Source: Mesaphorura yosii
Taxonomy: Eukaryota > Arthropoda > Collembola > Poduromorpha > Tullbergiidae
DNA length: 64,000 bases
Direction: 5' to 3'
Assembly: GCA_009869945.1 (NCBI GenBank)
Contig: WIXG01000030.1
Coordinates: 62,001 to 126,000, forward strand
The notes below the pieces were generated by a model. The model was not told the origin of the DNA. It made no database searches and was given only the letters and a program-made list of their open reading frames with translations. Below, one piece after another: positions 30,201 to 45,000 of this stretch. Positions within the stretch are counted from its first letter, which is position 1. Every line of letters begins with the position of its first letter. A program made the translations under genes and the position numbers.

Positions 30201-33200
30201 CAATGTCATGATTACATTCTCCCAAGTGTTTGGAAACGAGCTGGCATAAGCCAAACCAAGCAAGCTTCTGTCGGCCACATGACTGCTGCTCCTAGTCGGG
30301 CTCAAATTCTATAGCGTGTTAAGTTCATGGACTCATATAACTTGGACGCGCTTTCTGTTGTGTTGTGCCGTGTTGGATGACTCCCGCTTTCGTGCATGTA
30401 CGCGTTCATGTTTGTGTTCATGTATGATAAATCAAACTGAAACAATTTATCTGCGAGAAAGCGAGAAGAAGCTGCAGAATGGCGAGACAGCACCAAACAC
30501 CAAAAGTAGCTCCCAAGGAGGAAGGAAACCGGCAACCGAGAAAACATTAGCCAAGTGCATGCGGGTACGTGGAAGACGGAGCGGCACTGAGGAAAGGGAG
30601 AAAATGTCAGAAACATTCGTTCCCGCTGGTGGAACAGGAACCAGTAAAGAAACTCAACAAAGCGTAAAATCAGACAAGAAGAGAGCGAAAAAATATTATA
30701 TTGTAAATTTATAGAATAATAATATAATGGGATAAGTAGACCAACAGCCTGGAAATAGTACGAAAGAATGCACTGCTTACCATATTTACATTAATAGCTG
30801 CGTACGTAACCAGAAATAAGAAGTAAATATCACAATTGTGAGGCACGCGCACATATTAATATCATGCACGAAATAAATATGTGTGTGGTTTTCGAAGAAG
30901 ACTTCATCCGACTATATCTTTCTTGTCATTGTTTCAGTAGAACAGCAATCTGCAATTTCAGCTGCAATTTTCCCCTGAACTGAAGCGATGACTGTTTAGT
31001 GGACAAATTGATATCACTTAACTTAATATTTCCCTGCTAAAAATTTCTGTAAAGTTCGAAATCAAAAGACGTTCCATTCATTCCATTTTACATTTGATGA
31101 CAGCAATAACAGTTACGAAACAGAATTTCAGCCATGTACACAAAATCTAGTAATCTTCTCGTCAAAAAGTACGCAAATACAGCTTTCTCAATCTTCCTGA
31201 CACGTATCATGCTTTCCTCATTTTTCATGTTTTCCTGCAAGAATATTAAAATTGACCTACATTTATAGAGCATTGCCGCCAAATAATTTTACTTCGTTCA
31301 TGCATACAGATTCCTCATTTCATCAATCTTCGTTGTTAAACGGTGTACATAAGATTAAAGCAGACGAGCGGATGAGCTCATCTTCGCTCAAACATTTTAT
31401 TCGCAATTTTATACGCACAAGCTCTCACATAAGATGCAGTAATTAGTGGACTTATTTGCTCTATGTTTCAGTTACTAATTTAATTAAATTACTCTCATTA
31501 AAATCGTTTTTTGCATGATTTTCGTGTCTGGAGGCAACTCGCAAGGCTAAACAATAGAGTCATTTTAGAGAGCGAGTTGTTACCAACTAATAAAAAGGTT
31601 TACTTAAAAATGTAATCTACAAACTTTTAAGAACTTACATTCTTAGTACTTGTGGTTAAATAATAGGAATTACTTTTTTTAGAATGACGGGAAGCAAATA
31701 ACAACATTGAAATTGCCCACATCCAAAACACCCGGGAATTTTTAAAAAAATCAGAATCCGTCCGAAGAGCTCCAAGTTCGCACACATGTCATTTTAATAT
31801 TCATGAGGAAATAAATCTTGATTTTTCTCTGATATGATAGCGGAATGAAGGAAGAGTTGCCGACAGTAAGGAGAATAAAGTGAATGAAGACAGACGAAAA
31901 AATGAAAGTCAATGTGGAAGGTGGAATGTTAGGGAAAACACAGAGCGGAGTTGGAAAAGGTCTTCATGACTTCTCATGAAAGCAGTTAGATTGATGTAAT
32001 GTATAGGCCATGAAGGATGCAAGGTAGAGAAAGGAGAATCCGGAACACATTGCAGATATTGCGTAATAAAAACATAAGTTGGAGAAAGCAGACACAGTCC
32101 ACAGAGAAAGCAAGTTGTAATTTGGTTGTTTGTTGTAATGATAAATATTGCAGTTTACGACTCTCCTTCTTTGGCTTTTCTTTCGTCTACTTCCAACGTA
32201 GGGACGCGCTTCCTCAGCGACTTTCTCTGGATGCGTCTCGGTCTCGACGCGGAAAGGGCTTGGCAATGGTTCTCTTTCTCCCTTCTAAATTACCTATTCG
32301 TGAAAGATGAGAAAAAAGATTAAAGGTGTTTGTTCTCCTTTTTCTCGGAAATAGTAAAGGACTTTGCCTTGATTTTATCTTCACATGCAACCCAACGCAT
32401 TGAAGCGGACGAGTTTTGCCTTGCCTCTGCATGGCAAAAGAAAGGATTCAACCGGGAAGAGGAGACATTGCTCCAAGGGATTTTCAAATTCACTTAGGAA
32501 CTTACTCGGGGCTAAAAACAAGAAAGTAAAAGGAATGGCGGACGCGTCAACGGACAGAAACGCGGATCCGTGCGGGATCCAAACCAACCACAAAGCCAAA
32601 GATATCTGTTATGCTCTCCATCATTCAGCGTTGGTTCGCACAAGTTCAGGTAACATAAAGCAGTGAATACCCGATCGGTGAGCGAAAAGCAAAATAAATA
32701 TTCATTAACTCAATTGTTTTATTACGGTTACCAGGCTGCTTTTTAGGGCTCCATGAAAATTTATTTGTGTCGATTTGACTGCACAAAAACAATTTGGTCT
32801 TGCAATTTGGGGCTGCAACCCTTTTTGTCTCCCGATACGCTGCTTGATGCCTGCTTTGAGCTCTGCTGCGGTTGCTTTCAATACGTAAAAAGGGAAATAA
32901 TTCGATTTATATTCACTGAAAGCCACAAGCCATGCCAAAATTGAATTGAAAACAAATATTTAAAGTGTTAGAAAGTGACAGGCCTTGGAAGCAAGCAGTT
33001 CTGAGAATTCGGACACATTGCAGACTGCCTGGCTTGGCTGGCATGACTTAATCAGGTGTGCAGTGGTAAGGGCTGGTTTTAGTCTGGAGAATCGTGTTGG
33101 CAATTCGAAGAGGTGGATAACGTGATTATTCGAGAATTAAAGGCACAGTTGTCAGAAATGAAGACAAGCATCGGCATTGGAAGTCGACGGACGAACTGAT

Positions 33201-36000
33201 GAAGCAGCTTGATCTGAATGAATGACTCTTTCGAACAGAATAATTCCAGCCTCCTGTGTTGTACAAACTCGTATTTCGCTCGAATTCCGAGAATCACGTT
33301 CCAGTGTCGTTTTCTTGCACTTTCTCAACGAACGGAGTAAAATCAGAAGCACAGGCCCACGGAGACTATTCAACTACGGCAGTGCACGTACTTGAAGGTC
33401 CCGAAAAGAAAAGAGCGTAAATGGTATGCTCATGCACGTTGCGTTGGCTGACTGCACGACAAAGAAACTGCTCGTTCCATTTCATTGAGGAAAAACTGGA
33501 GAGATTAATTTGATTCATTTTTTTTACTTTCCCAGTCTTTCTTCTCTCTCTGAAAGAGAAACTATTTTCCTGATATATATTTTTTATTTCACTTCTCTAC
33601 CTCTCGTCACTTATAAACATGTGATGTTGGTGCGCACTACATTTATAATGTATACGATCTTGGTATTTTCTTGGTTTTGGTTTGATTTCTCCCGAAATTC
33701 GAGCGAGAGCAAACTCGTGCTAATTCAAACATGTCATTGTACATCGAATTCTCATCTTATAGATTCCAGGAATTTACGAAACTAACTTTTCTTCACTCCA
33801 CTCACGAGGCACTACTCCTCACACGTTTTATCTGAGGTACAACAATACAACCTAATAGAACGAGACGCACCAGTCATGTAGGCTTCCGGCTGGTGGACAA
33901 CATGGTGCTGGTGCTGTGTGTACAACTAAAGAAAGCTGTTCGCATGTAATAACGTTGGTTTGAAGCTCACTTAGCACTCTGCTGGTTTGGTACAGCCTGC
34001 ACGTCATGCCCCGAGAATTTCTGTGCTCCGTATTTCTCTTATTTCTGAGTTGCGTGCCTGCTGTTCCAATCTTCTGACCATTTAACTTTTGGACCACGTC
34101 TGGAGCGCAAAGAACAAAATTGCAACTTGCCTGTGCTGTCAGACCGTTAGCAGCAAACACATAAGTATGAAAACCCAAACATTCGCCTGTGGGTTCGCTT
34201 TTCACTTTTCAGTGCCCAGTTGCTCACCACATCACGCTGTTCTACTACGAGATTTTGAAAACTGAAAGCTTTAACAGGCTAGGCTGTGTGAAGGGCGGAA
34301 AATGTCATAAGGAAAAGGAAATTCAACATTGAACGGGCAATTATTTAATTAAATAATCTTGAAAAGAATAGGCTGTATTCGCAATGCGACTTGACATAAG
34401 CCCTTGTTTTTCTCTGTAAAACTGGGCAAGTCCACCTGTTTGCGTGACATGCGTCATGCGATATGTGATTGTGCATTTCACTGGCAACTGCGTTGTATGG
34501 AAAGTGGAAGGCAAGCGAAGGTCTGCTGCCGCGGTCTATTGTTAGTGGTATTTTGATACACGGGAAGCGCAGCCTGCATTGACCGGGCTGGTCTCCATCC
34601 ACTTTCAAGTTGTAGCTGTCAAGGCCTGCGTTCAAAATCTGTCTGGCGAAACCTGTAAAAAATTATGGTTTCACGCTCAAAAGCACCAAACCATTTCATC
34701 TATTTCATTTCAACCTGCAAAGCGAGCGAGTGTAGGCGACTGGCCACATTTGGTATATGAAATAAAAGTTTAACTTTGATGTGCTGCCTAACCAGAAATT
34801 ATGATGTTTTCCACTCGCCAACGCCTACATGACGCCTGTAATTTCTCAGCTTTTATCGTTCTGCAGGAGAATATTAATTGGGCCATTCTTAACGAGGTGA
34901 ATGTAGTCGCTCAGAAGAAGGTGCCAGGCTGCCGAGTCAAAAGAGCATCGTAAATCTGCACATTACCCATCCCCGCTTGTTTAACTGCTTTGCATAAAGC
35001 AGGCAACTGTGACACAATTCATAAAACAGTCTGTAATTTTTGCATTACAGCTGCGAAAAGTAGGCCCAGATTATTAATAATAAAGTGAAGAATGACAAAA
35101 AAGTTATTTCATCAAGGTGTAAAATCTTGCATTTTAGTGTACACGTTAAGAATTAAGTGCGGTTGCAGAGTTACGGATACAACCAAACAGGGTTAACACC
35201 ATTACAGCCTTGTTACACCATCAACGTGCTCCATAACCATTTTATTAGCAAATGCGCAACTTTTATGAGGATGTCTTGCCCTGCTCCCGCTTCTTTTCGT
35301 CCTGGACGACGCCTGCCTTCGCCTTCGGTCATTATGTTCGACGCTATAATGGCAGTAATAATCATCATAGCATTAACAATGATTATAAAAAATGAAAGGA
35401 ACCTCCAAGAAGCATGGGAACACGAGAAAGAAATGAAGTGAGTGAATATAGATTTTAGGTGGAAGTAATCAGACCATAAGACGCTGATGGAATCCTGACA
35501 CGGACGTCCAGTAACCCTGCAATATTAGCAGTCCTATTTATTCAAGCCTCGCCGTTCACAAGAAGTTGGTAGAATAAGAAGATTGGAGGATGATCAATAA
35601 TACTCAAATTACGCTCGGAAAGCTCGGCAGGTTGTGCGAAATAGAAACTAATTTAGCAAAATATAAAACGCAATTGCGGTCAGCTCGGTCATGCGGTTAC
35701 TGAACGTGAACGCTACCGGAAGAAGGAAAGAAGTCCAGACGTTGTGCCTGGTCAGAGTTATACTGAGCCACATTTGCACGTACAGCCAGCCTTCTGGTTG
35801 TGGTCAGAGTATTGAGTGGCCATGGCAGGCAACACACGGCAATAATAAAAATGTGGTGTCGAGCTTTTTTTATCGCAAATCTAAAACAGCTGGAACACAT
35901 CAGCCGGCGTATTTTTTGTTTTACCACCATGATCATCATTGAGTGTGAATGCGAAAATGAGTAACTGTACAAAATTGTTGCAAAAAATTCACTAATGTGC
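24201..36000. other. gene-poor stretch, part 3
   Basis: No gene is supported. The longest open readings are 26194-26595 minus (133 codons) and 30316-30714 plus (132 codons), both of chance length and without a recognisable domain. A purine-rich tract lies at about 31840-31927. No transposon protein, tandem repeat array or structural RNA was seen. Confidence 0.6.
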
Positions 36001-39000
36001 CCACGCGGAAGTGAGTGTTCGTACTCTCATAGTGCACTATGCACGGGCTTTGGTATGAAGTGCTTTTCTCATACAACTTTCCTCATGAATGGCTTAATTT
36101 TACAAACAAGAAGCGAAATACAAATACTAGCTCTGCAATAATACCTGATCACCGGCAAGAGCACGGTTCGGAAAGGAGCCCACCGGAAAAGGAGTACCAC
36201 ATAATTATACAAAGGAAGCAAAATCATGGTAATAACAATAATAATCATATAATAAAAATACAGCTTCTTTTCCGCCGCCCAGAAAGATGCAATTCACCGA
36301 AAAATAAGGAAATAATCGATGAATTGTTGTGTGTCTGTATTTCTGAGTGCGAGTGAAAGTAGCTGAGCTGGCCCCTTTTCGGCAGGGCATCACGAGACCA
36401 ACTAGTTTCCTATTATCATATAATGATGATGCGATAGTTATTTTCTAACCATTGTAAACCAACCAAAAGAAAAATTCAGTCTTTTCGCCTTCCTTTGCAT
36501 CTTTCCTTCGTAGACAAGTGCAATTTTTCTTGTTCTAGTAAATAAGCGCCCAAGCATGCGCTTTAATAGAAATCCGAACCGATTTTACGTATGATTATGA
36601 TATGCACTTCCATTTCTGACTTTCTATCTTCTTTTTTACTGCTTCTCCTTTCTCTCATTGCTGTTGGCCCTTGGCCAGAAGCACACTTAAGCAGTAATGG
36701 CTCCGCACCGCCGCCACTGGATGCGGATCGTATTTTACGCCTATCCTCGTACATCTGTGCCGGCGTTTCTGTTCGCCAGGGCACTTTCATAAATATTATT
36801 ACTGGCATTATTACTGTTATTGTTATTTGTCGGCAAAAGTTTACTGCTGTTGAAACAAACAAACGAACGACAGAAGCTAAACTCGAACGAACCCTCGCTC
36901 GACGATATCGAAATAAAAATAATCTCGAATGGGTTCATTATCAAATTACGAAAAGCGAGAAACAGTCAGACTAGTGAATAGACCAAAAAGCAAAAGTAAA
37001 AATTATCATTGACCCGAGCACATCAAAACCCGGCTTAAAATTCCGTGGCAAAATTCTTTATTCCTTTAAACGTGCGTTCTTCTTTGGAATCTTTGAAGCG
37101 GAATTTAAGTCGCATAAACTCGCCCACAATCCAAACACACAAAAGAGCCGTCCTTTGTGGCAAAATTGAATCGAGTTCAATCATAAAGTCAAAAGGACAC
37201 TCAAATCTTGCGGTAAATTGAATTGCGGGCTTGATACCACGTTTGATTGGATTTAAAATTCCAAGTATGATAAATGTAATAACATTTCAGTTAGCTACAG
37301 GACTCGTTTCAAGATTCGCTTAGGCGACAAGCGTGCAGTCATAATTTTTCTCACATGACGAGGAAAGCATTGATGCCTTGAAGTTGGAGTAGCCATTATT
37401 TTTTATTTCGTCTTGTCCTGCCTCAAAAATGGTGAGGATAATTTTTGTCGCTTTGGAATATTTCGTATTAAACTCTTTCGGAACTTTGGTTCATTCAAGT
37501 CAAGTTCATTATGGTAAGGCTACTGAAATCTGCAAATGTAAAGTTCCAAAAACCTCTACTCATTTTCCGTATGTCATGTCACCTCAATCTGCATCCAGTC
37601 TCTTGATAAATGTATTTAAATTTGGTCGGCCGTTTTCTTGCCGTAATTCACTGCTCAAACTTCTTGATGGTTGTTGAAATTACATTAGGAACATTTAACT
37701 TGACATTGACATTACTTTGCATAAGCATTTTGCTTTCACTTTCCATTGTATGGATGCCTTTTCTCAGCGCGGCTTTCTCTCGCTCGTCGATGTCAAGAGT
37801 CATTTCGGAATGGAAAGCAGCATAATTTGAGGTTCATTTGGGATTATTAATAATGCGTGCGACACATTTTCTATTCCCCGTGCAGAGCTGTGGAGAAGCG
37901 AAAACTTCATCAACCTAAATAGCAAAAACCGCATGGCTTCTAAAGTAAACATGAAACTGGTTAAGAAGTTCTTGAGCATAATTAAACTAACATACCAGTG
38001 AAAGACCGAACAAGCATGCGGGAAGTGAAAAGGTTAACCGAAGAATCTTAACACCAATTTGGCGTGAATCTCTAAAGAAAGCTGTGAGGGGCATTGCTAG
38101 TTTGCGAACCCGTGTGATGCGATGAAGCTTCATTTTAGTTGCTGCTGTTATGCAGCATTAAGTGGAAGTGAAAGTTAATTAGATTAGACAGTTAATTTTA
38201 CAGAATATGGTGACTCGGTGGCTGACGTTAGTGGGATAAGACTGATGGCATCACATCACTCGCGTACAGAACACTGTCTTGCTAAAATGTCAACATGTTT
38301 TCATCACATTGCACCACTCGGTCGCTTTCGCTCGACTTTTTTATGATTATGTACTGTTTTTATTATCAGCGTAGCATGCTTCAGCAGTTTTTAGTCAATC
38401 TAGTGCGTCTTGCGTCAGAAGCATTCAACTTTACCAGCAGCAGACACTACTACTTGGTCTGAGAGTATCATCGGCGTGTGTCACATCGCTTGTACGAACC
38501 CGTGACTTTTCGCCATGCGTCATGCAATACGACGTTCTCATGCTTCTGAAATTTAAAGAGCCTGTTCCGATGCTATGCTTTTTTCACAGTGGTGAAACAT
38601 TAATAAGCGCAGGCATGCTTCGAAAACTGAAAAATTGAGCATGACACAGGGCCACGAAAATGTAAACTTGATTACACTTGCAAAGTGCAGCTTGAAACCA
38701 GCAAACTCACATCAAGAAACTATCTTTTAATCGTGTAGTGAATCAGCCGTCTTAACATCATCGCTATCAGAATATTCCGAAATACTATTGCTTGATGATT
38801 GAGCAAAGATCGCACTTCTTATGTTGTTATCAGCAGAGGGCAAATGTCTATGGCACGTCTTGGCCGTTGGCCGTAAACTGAAAAACTGGCATTGAGTTAG
38901 GGAACGTTAGTGTCAGCCTTGAAAGACTTGGCTTGACTGTTGAGCTTCGCAGACATTTCGCATTTTGCCCGTTGCATGCTCTTTTCAACTTCAAAGAACA

Positions 39001-42000
39001 AAGCTGCATATTATTTCGTGGACCAAGAGATAACATAGAAGCACGCCGACTCGAGAATTTCATTTTTATTTTTCAACTCGAGACAACGCATTATTCCAAA
39101 GAAATAAACCACGCACCAGAGCACGTGTCCCTCTTGGTGAACTGTGAACGGACACGACTTGTTTTGCTATCTCCCACGAGCGAACGATTTCCCTTGACTT
39201 CCAAATCATACACGCAGCTGCGTATCACACGGCCGTGTCCACGGTGCTGCCACTGCCTATACACTGCGGCGTCCGCCATTATATTCTTAAAAAGTACTTG
39301 TGTGCGTTTTATACCAAAAATTTTTTTGTCTACGACAGCATTGAATTTTTAAGAGGTCGTTTCCCAAATCTAATCAGCAATAAAAGGGAGCTTAACAGAA
39401 GATTTTCTTTGACCGTTTAGCTCTTTCGCTCCTAGTACATTTTTATTTCAGAACCTACTGCAGCAGTTGCTGTACAATGCAGTCACGGGCTGTATTTATT
39501 TACGTTTTGTTCTCCGAGTCGCTCTTTTCAAAGCCCGGTTGCACGTAGAAAGTCGCAGGCTTTACAGACTTTCTACTATTATTCACGTATTGGCGTTTCG
39601 TATTATTTTCTCTCCGCTTCCTTTCTCTTGTTACTCGTATTTATTTTGTTTTCTCGTCTCATGTCGTCTGCTGCGCGTCCCATGCTTCGAGGTTTATGAT
39701 CACAGCCACTTTGACGATTTCCTTCCAACAAAAGTTGGTGTCGGTTGTCCTCTCGACGAGCGCCTAACGGCAGGCTGCCGCGTACATTTGAAGTCAAGGC
39801 TGCATCCTCCGTTGATCTACAAACAATTTTAATCAAGCTCGATTAATAGCTCTCTTACCTTTCCGAATGTTCAAGCCCGAAACTTTAAAAGTTAATCCTG
39901 ATAAGTAGTAAAAGAATAGCAGCACTGATATAAACTGAACCAAAATCTGATTGTGATTTTAGGAGCATCATGTGACACGCTATGGGAAATTAAGCAGATT
40001 AATGGCATAAAGTTTTGTTTAAACTATACGCAAGTACCGGTGAAAGGCTTATCGAGAAAATTCGACCAGAAAGGAAAGATTTATCCGATAGAAAACTAAA
40101 GATCGAGAGTAAAGGCAGGATCCTTCGGGTAATGAACTGAGATTTCAAAGGGTTGCAATGTCAGAGGTTATCGAACACAGATGGACAAAGTGATGGTCTC
40201 GAAATTGAATCCCATTTATAAGAGACGGCATCGCAATGACCATGCTTCTAAATGGAGAACTGCACTGAAGTATCGTTCTTTGGGGTAATGATGGAGTCAT
40301 GGGATCACCATCGGGGCCACGGTTGAGTTTACTGATACAGAATGCAATGATGCCTGAGCTGATTCTGCCGACTGCGTTGGTTCGGATTTGTTCTGAAAGC
40401 GGGTCGAGTAGATTAAAGAGTTCATTGAAGCAAAAATGTATTTTCTAGAAAGTCGTCCTCGTCCACGCAAGACTCGAGATAACTAATTCAGGGCAACGAA
40501 CATCATCTCTTGCGTTAATCTAACCAACACTAACACGCTGCTGCCGGTCTCTGATGCAGCACAGGCGGGCGGAAGAAAGAAAGTTACGGAGAAACCAAGT
40601 TTCTTTTTCTCACAGCTCATCACTCGCGATCTATTTCCCTCGATGATTCGCCTTTCCTCCTCTCTTCACATGCTTGCCTTTACGGCTATACGCATTTCTA
40701 CCGCCATACGGTCACCAATTTCCACCGATTCTCATTTGCAGTGCATCGAAGCAGATCACACTTTGTCTCTGATGTTCCTCGCGGACATCACGAAACACTT
40801 CAACACACATCAGCATCGCACCACCAGACTTTCTTATCCTCCCGCCGCGAATGGTCGTTCAGTGGTTCAGCGAACACTTTTAGCTGACTTCCGAATTGTG
40901 ATTGGGCGTTCAAAAATAAATTTGAGCCCGTGCAATTTTTAAGCATAGATTTATGTCCTCATACCGAAATAAATTATATAGATTTTACATGAAAATTATT
41001 ACCAGGAAATTTAAAGGGAAGCCGCGACGCATTGCCGGTCACTGGCTCCGTATAAATGATTAGATTTTGAATCTGTATGAACTAAATGATGTGGAAGGAA
41101 AGACAAATTCATGTTACAAAAGTAAGCGATAATATTTCATGGTTTGTTGGGTATTCCAATTCTCCGTCTTCTTTCGCGGAGTTGGCCACATGCACCTTTT
41201 CTTCTTTGGCTTGCGCTTCTCTTGGCAGCAATTTCAGGCAGGTATGGCGGCACAATTTAATACTCATTTCCCTCCGCCCGACTACGGCAGCAAGAGAGTG
41301 AGCATCCTCGGTCTGGAATTCCCTGTTACGGTGTATGCACACATGTGCTCATGCTTTGACGTGAATTATGCTGGGCTGAGAAACTTCTTCTACACCCTGA
41401 TGTACACGAAAATAGGTATAATCCTTAGATATGCATGAGTGAGAATGGAAAGTGCACAACGAGTTTCAATACCAACAAAGTGACAAGGCTTGATTTCATT
41501 CAAGAGAAACGAGGAGTGATAGCATTTATGACCTTACAACGAACATGCCAACCTGGAAACTGGTCTACAATTCGAAGAGCCCTGCGGCTCAATTATCCAT
41601 TGAAACGTGGTTGGTGATTTTAAATTCTTCGTGAGACAATGTAACCCCATCATGAGATTTTACGTCCAGCCGGTAATGGTTGAAGGTAAAAGTCAAATTT
41701 GGGAGATAAAACGACGTGCTAGGACATTCGCAACGAGAGCAAGGAGTAGTAAAAATATAGAAGTGCGTATGAGAGTCTTGGGAGTGAAACTAGTGTCAAG
41801 AAAATAAAACTCATCCAATAAAAACGAAAATATCGCGAACGGTTGGAGAAACGCTAACATTGACACATTGAAGAAACACTTTTAAGCATCGGAAAGAACA
41901 GTTCATTGCTACAGCGTCGTGTAAAATAAGTGCGACTGAGAGGCGACAGAAAAGCGGAGAAAAACGGACAATAAACTTAAAAACACCGTAAATGACAAAA

Positions 42001-45000
42001 GACGTACCGGTGAAGAATCGCCCCTTCTAGATTACATTTGACAATTCTTCCATAACAGGTTAGATTAACCGGTCAATTTCCAATGTACCGTCCACAAAAT
42101 CGACCTGGGTTCGAAATATTTCACCCGAATTGAAACATCGGCATGTTGAAGTCTATTGCTGAACCGTACGTTCTATGTGTTTCAATTTTATTTACTCCTT
42201 CAAGAGGATCATGTATTATCAATAGGAAGCAATGTCTTTCAGATGCAATTCTTTCTTGATCTTCGTCGAGAGTAAATTTGAGATATTCGCAAGATTTCCT
42301 GGCAAACTTTTATCGTAGCTCATATCTCATACTCTATGAATCCGGAAATACGTTACCACAATATTTTGGATCAAATTCAGAAAGAATGCGTTGATAAACA
42401 ACACGTAAAGAGAATAAACCCATCGAGCATTTCAATGCGAGCTTTGAACAGGGGCTGGAATAGAAAGTTTGAGACCAGAGATACGGATTTTAAGATTTGA
42501 AAGGGCCAAGGGAAAGGAAACGGATCAGAAGAGATTGCCACAACAAGAAACAAATGAAAAAGAGCAGAGAGAAAATGAAATAAGAGAGTGAAGAACGGAG
42601 TTGGCTGGCTAGCGCGGGTTGATGCATGCATATTTATGGAGTTAAAGTTTAAATTATTATCACCAACTAATTTTATACTTTGTAAATTAATTTTCTTTTT
42701 CATATTGTGAACGCTGCACGGCGAAACCAGAGAGGAAGAAGAAACGACAGAAAAGTTTTGTCATTTGTCTTTGTATATATGCACTAGACGCAATCGTCTT
42801 TGCTTACTCACTCCTGTACGTGCATACTGCACTCACTCGGTCTAGTTAGAAATGTATAATTCAATACACACAGAGAGGAATGCGTCGTGCTGTTGTTGTG
42901 CTGTTCAGAATTCCGAAAGTCTTGTCTACTCCGCTCAGCAGTAAATGCTAATGTCTTGTAATATACATTATTATTGAAATTAATGCATTGTACTTATGGG
43001 ACCACGGCCGCTAATGTAATGTGCCTTGTTCTTGAGCCGTGTTATTTTGTGTTGAGCACACTCCCTCCGCAAAATTGTATCAACTAAACTGTTAATAAGA
43101 ACAGGAATGAAATAAATTGAAATCTCTCCTCAAGCAATGGCACAGGCTTACGTCAATCCCACTCCCATAAGAACAGTATGTGGTGACGCTGCTTTAGAAT
43201 CGACTCGTTGAAGTTCGAAATCCAAAGTTGAATCAGAATTTCTCGGTAAAAACTTTTGATTACAAACTTTTCCTAGTATTCGGTCCATTTCAAGAATACT
43301 CTGCTGGTTAGCTTGAATCAAATGAAGTCCACACTTTGCACTTTACGGGGCATAATAAATAAATTGGCAAAATCATCACGGCGATTAGTTTTTTGTGAGG
43401 CTGGACTAGGCGCTGTGCGGCAGCAAGTATCGTTTCTTGCCACAAATCCCCTGTAAGGGCATTCGAGTGGTCGGAAAGGGAATTCCACGTTTCACCCGAG
43501 AATCAATTGCCGTTCAAGAATATTCGACGAAGTGACATATGAGCGTTAATCCCATTTTTGCGCATGCTTGATCCTAGCTGAATTGTTTCAACAACTATCA
43601 TATTACTTGTCATGGAGCTAATTTGCGTTTCTGCCAACGCTCTGCAGCGTGTCTGCTCGTCCTCGTCATTGAAAGTGGAAGGAGCCTTTTCCCAACGTGG
43701 ACTCTGGATAATGAGAGTCTCCCTAAAGTTTTTCGAGTGTGCCAACGCCGCCGGTGCTTCTGAATTGGTGAGAATGTACTTAGAATAATGACGACAGGAA
43801 AACATTTTAAAAAGATGAAACTTTTTTACTTCTGTGAGTGGAACGCAATGGAACGGAAGGAAAAGTAGAAAAACTGGGAGTATGCGTAATGAAATGTTGA
43901 TTGTACATTTCAAGTTGGAAAAGGAATTATTTCGGGCAACATATTGCGCGCGGGACGCGGACGACTGTGAGAGATTTTTCTTCCGGACAATGAATAGTTT
44001 CTTCTTGTTGTGAACAGAATAGGAACGGCTGACCCAAAAGAAAAGAAATGGAGGAGAATTTTCCTGAGAAGATTTTTGTGGTCGACTGACTTAAAGGGTA
44101 GACCGGGAAACAAAACATGACAGAGAGATGTTTTGTGAAACTACAAATACGGGTTTCTTTCGAACCAACTTATTATGTCTACGTCTTCATAATAAGTGGA
44201 TATGCTCTCGGCAATGTCCATTGTGAACAACGTAATTTTATGTGAGAGCAATACGGACACCATGAGGGAATGCCCAGCATCTGTCTGTGCAGCTGGCAAC
44301 TGGCAGAGCGAATATGTGTCTTGGTGGCACAACTCAAGCATTATGGGAGGAAACGGCAGAAGTAATGCATTACTTAAGAGGATACGCGGACGTCCACGTC
44401 AGTGTCATTGCGCTTTTGGTGCCAGGAGAAAGCAAATGACACGAACCTTGAGCCATGGTACAAGAAATACATCCGAAACAATAGCACAGCCCATATTTAA
44501 AGGAGAATAGAGTTGCTCTTATATCGAACGCTCGATTCAAGGAAATGAAAAAGTTGTTCTACTGTTACGAACTTTTTAATTGCCAAAAGCGCGTAGTTAG
44601 CTCATTAGGACAATCCCAAGTTGTTTAGACTCGAAACAATTGGCACCTAACTTCTGGCGCTGATTGAAGCATATAGAGATCATTTACAAGTGATGTGAGC
44701 TCCGTGATCTAATCTGAGAAACGCAAACGCTGAGGTCACTCTGTGATACGTCGGTGCAGTTTTTGTACAAATAATATTTAGCGTCAGCGAAAGTTTCGTC
44801 ATACGACAAAAGATTTGACTATACTTACTTCACATTTCAAAAATCCTCCAGGTCCGGAATACTAAATAATTGTCAAATTTCGACTCAAATTCTTGCATCT
44901 GGAGCTCGCTGAACTGATCGGAGCACCCACTCACAATGGGCTTAGACTTCACTTCATTTGTAGTGGTGTGCCAGCCATTCATTTCGTCGTGTACATATCC

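Noticed and set aside
38933-39352. 139-codon plus-strand reading
   Set aside because: No recognisable motif and chance length; composition is not protein-like.
42105-42130. gggttcgaaat, resembling a tRNA B box
   Set aside because: No A box or cloverleaf around it.
43503-43913. 136-codon minus-strand reading starting with a hydrophobic, signal-peptide-like stretch
   Set aside because: The hydrophobic start comes from a purine-rich tract on the other strand, there are no domains or paired cysteines, and its length is within chance expectation.
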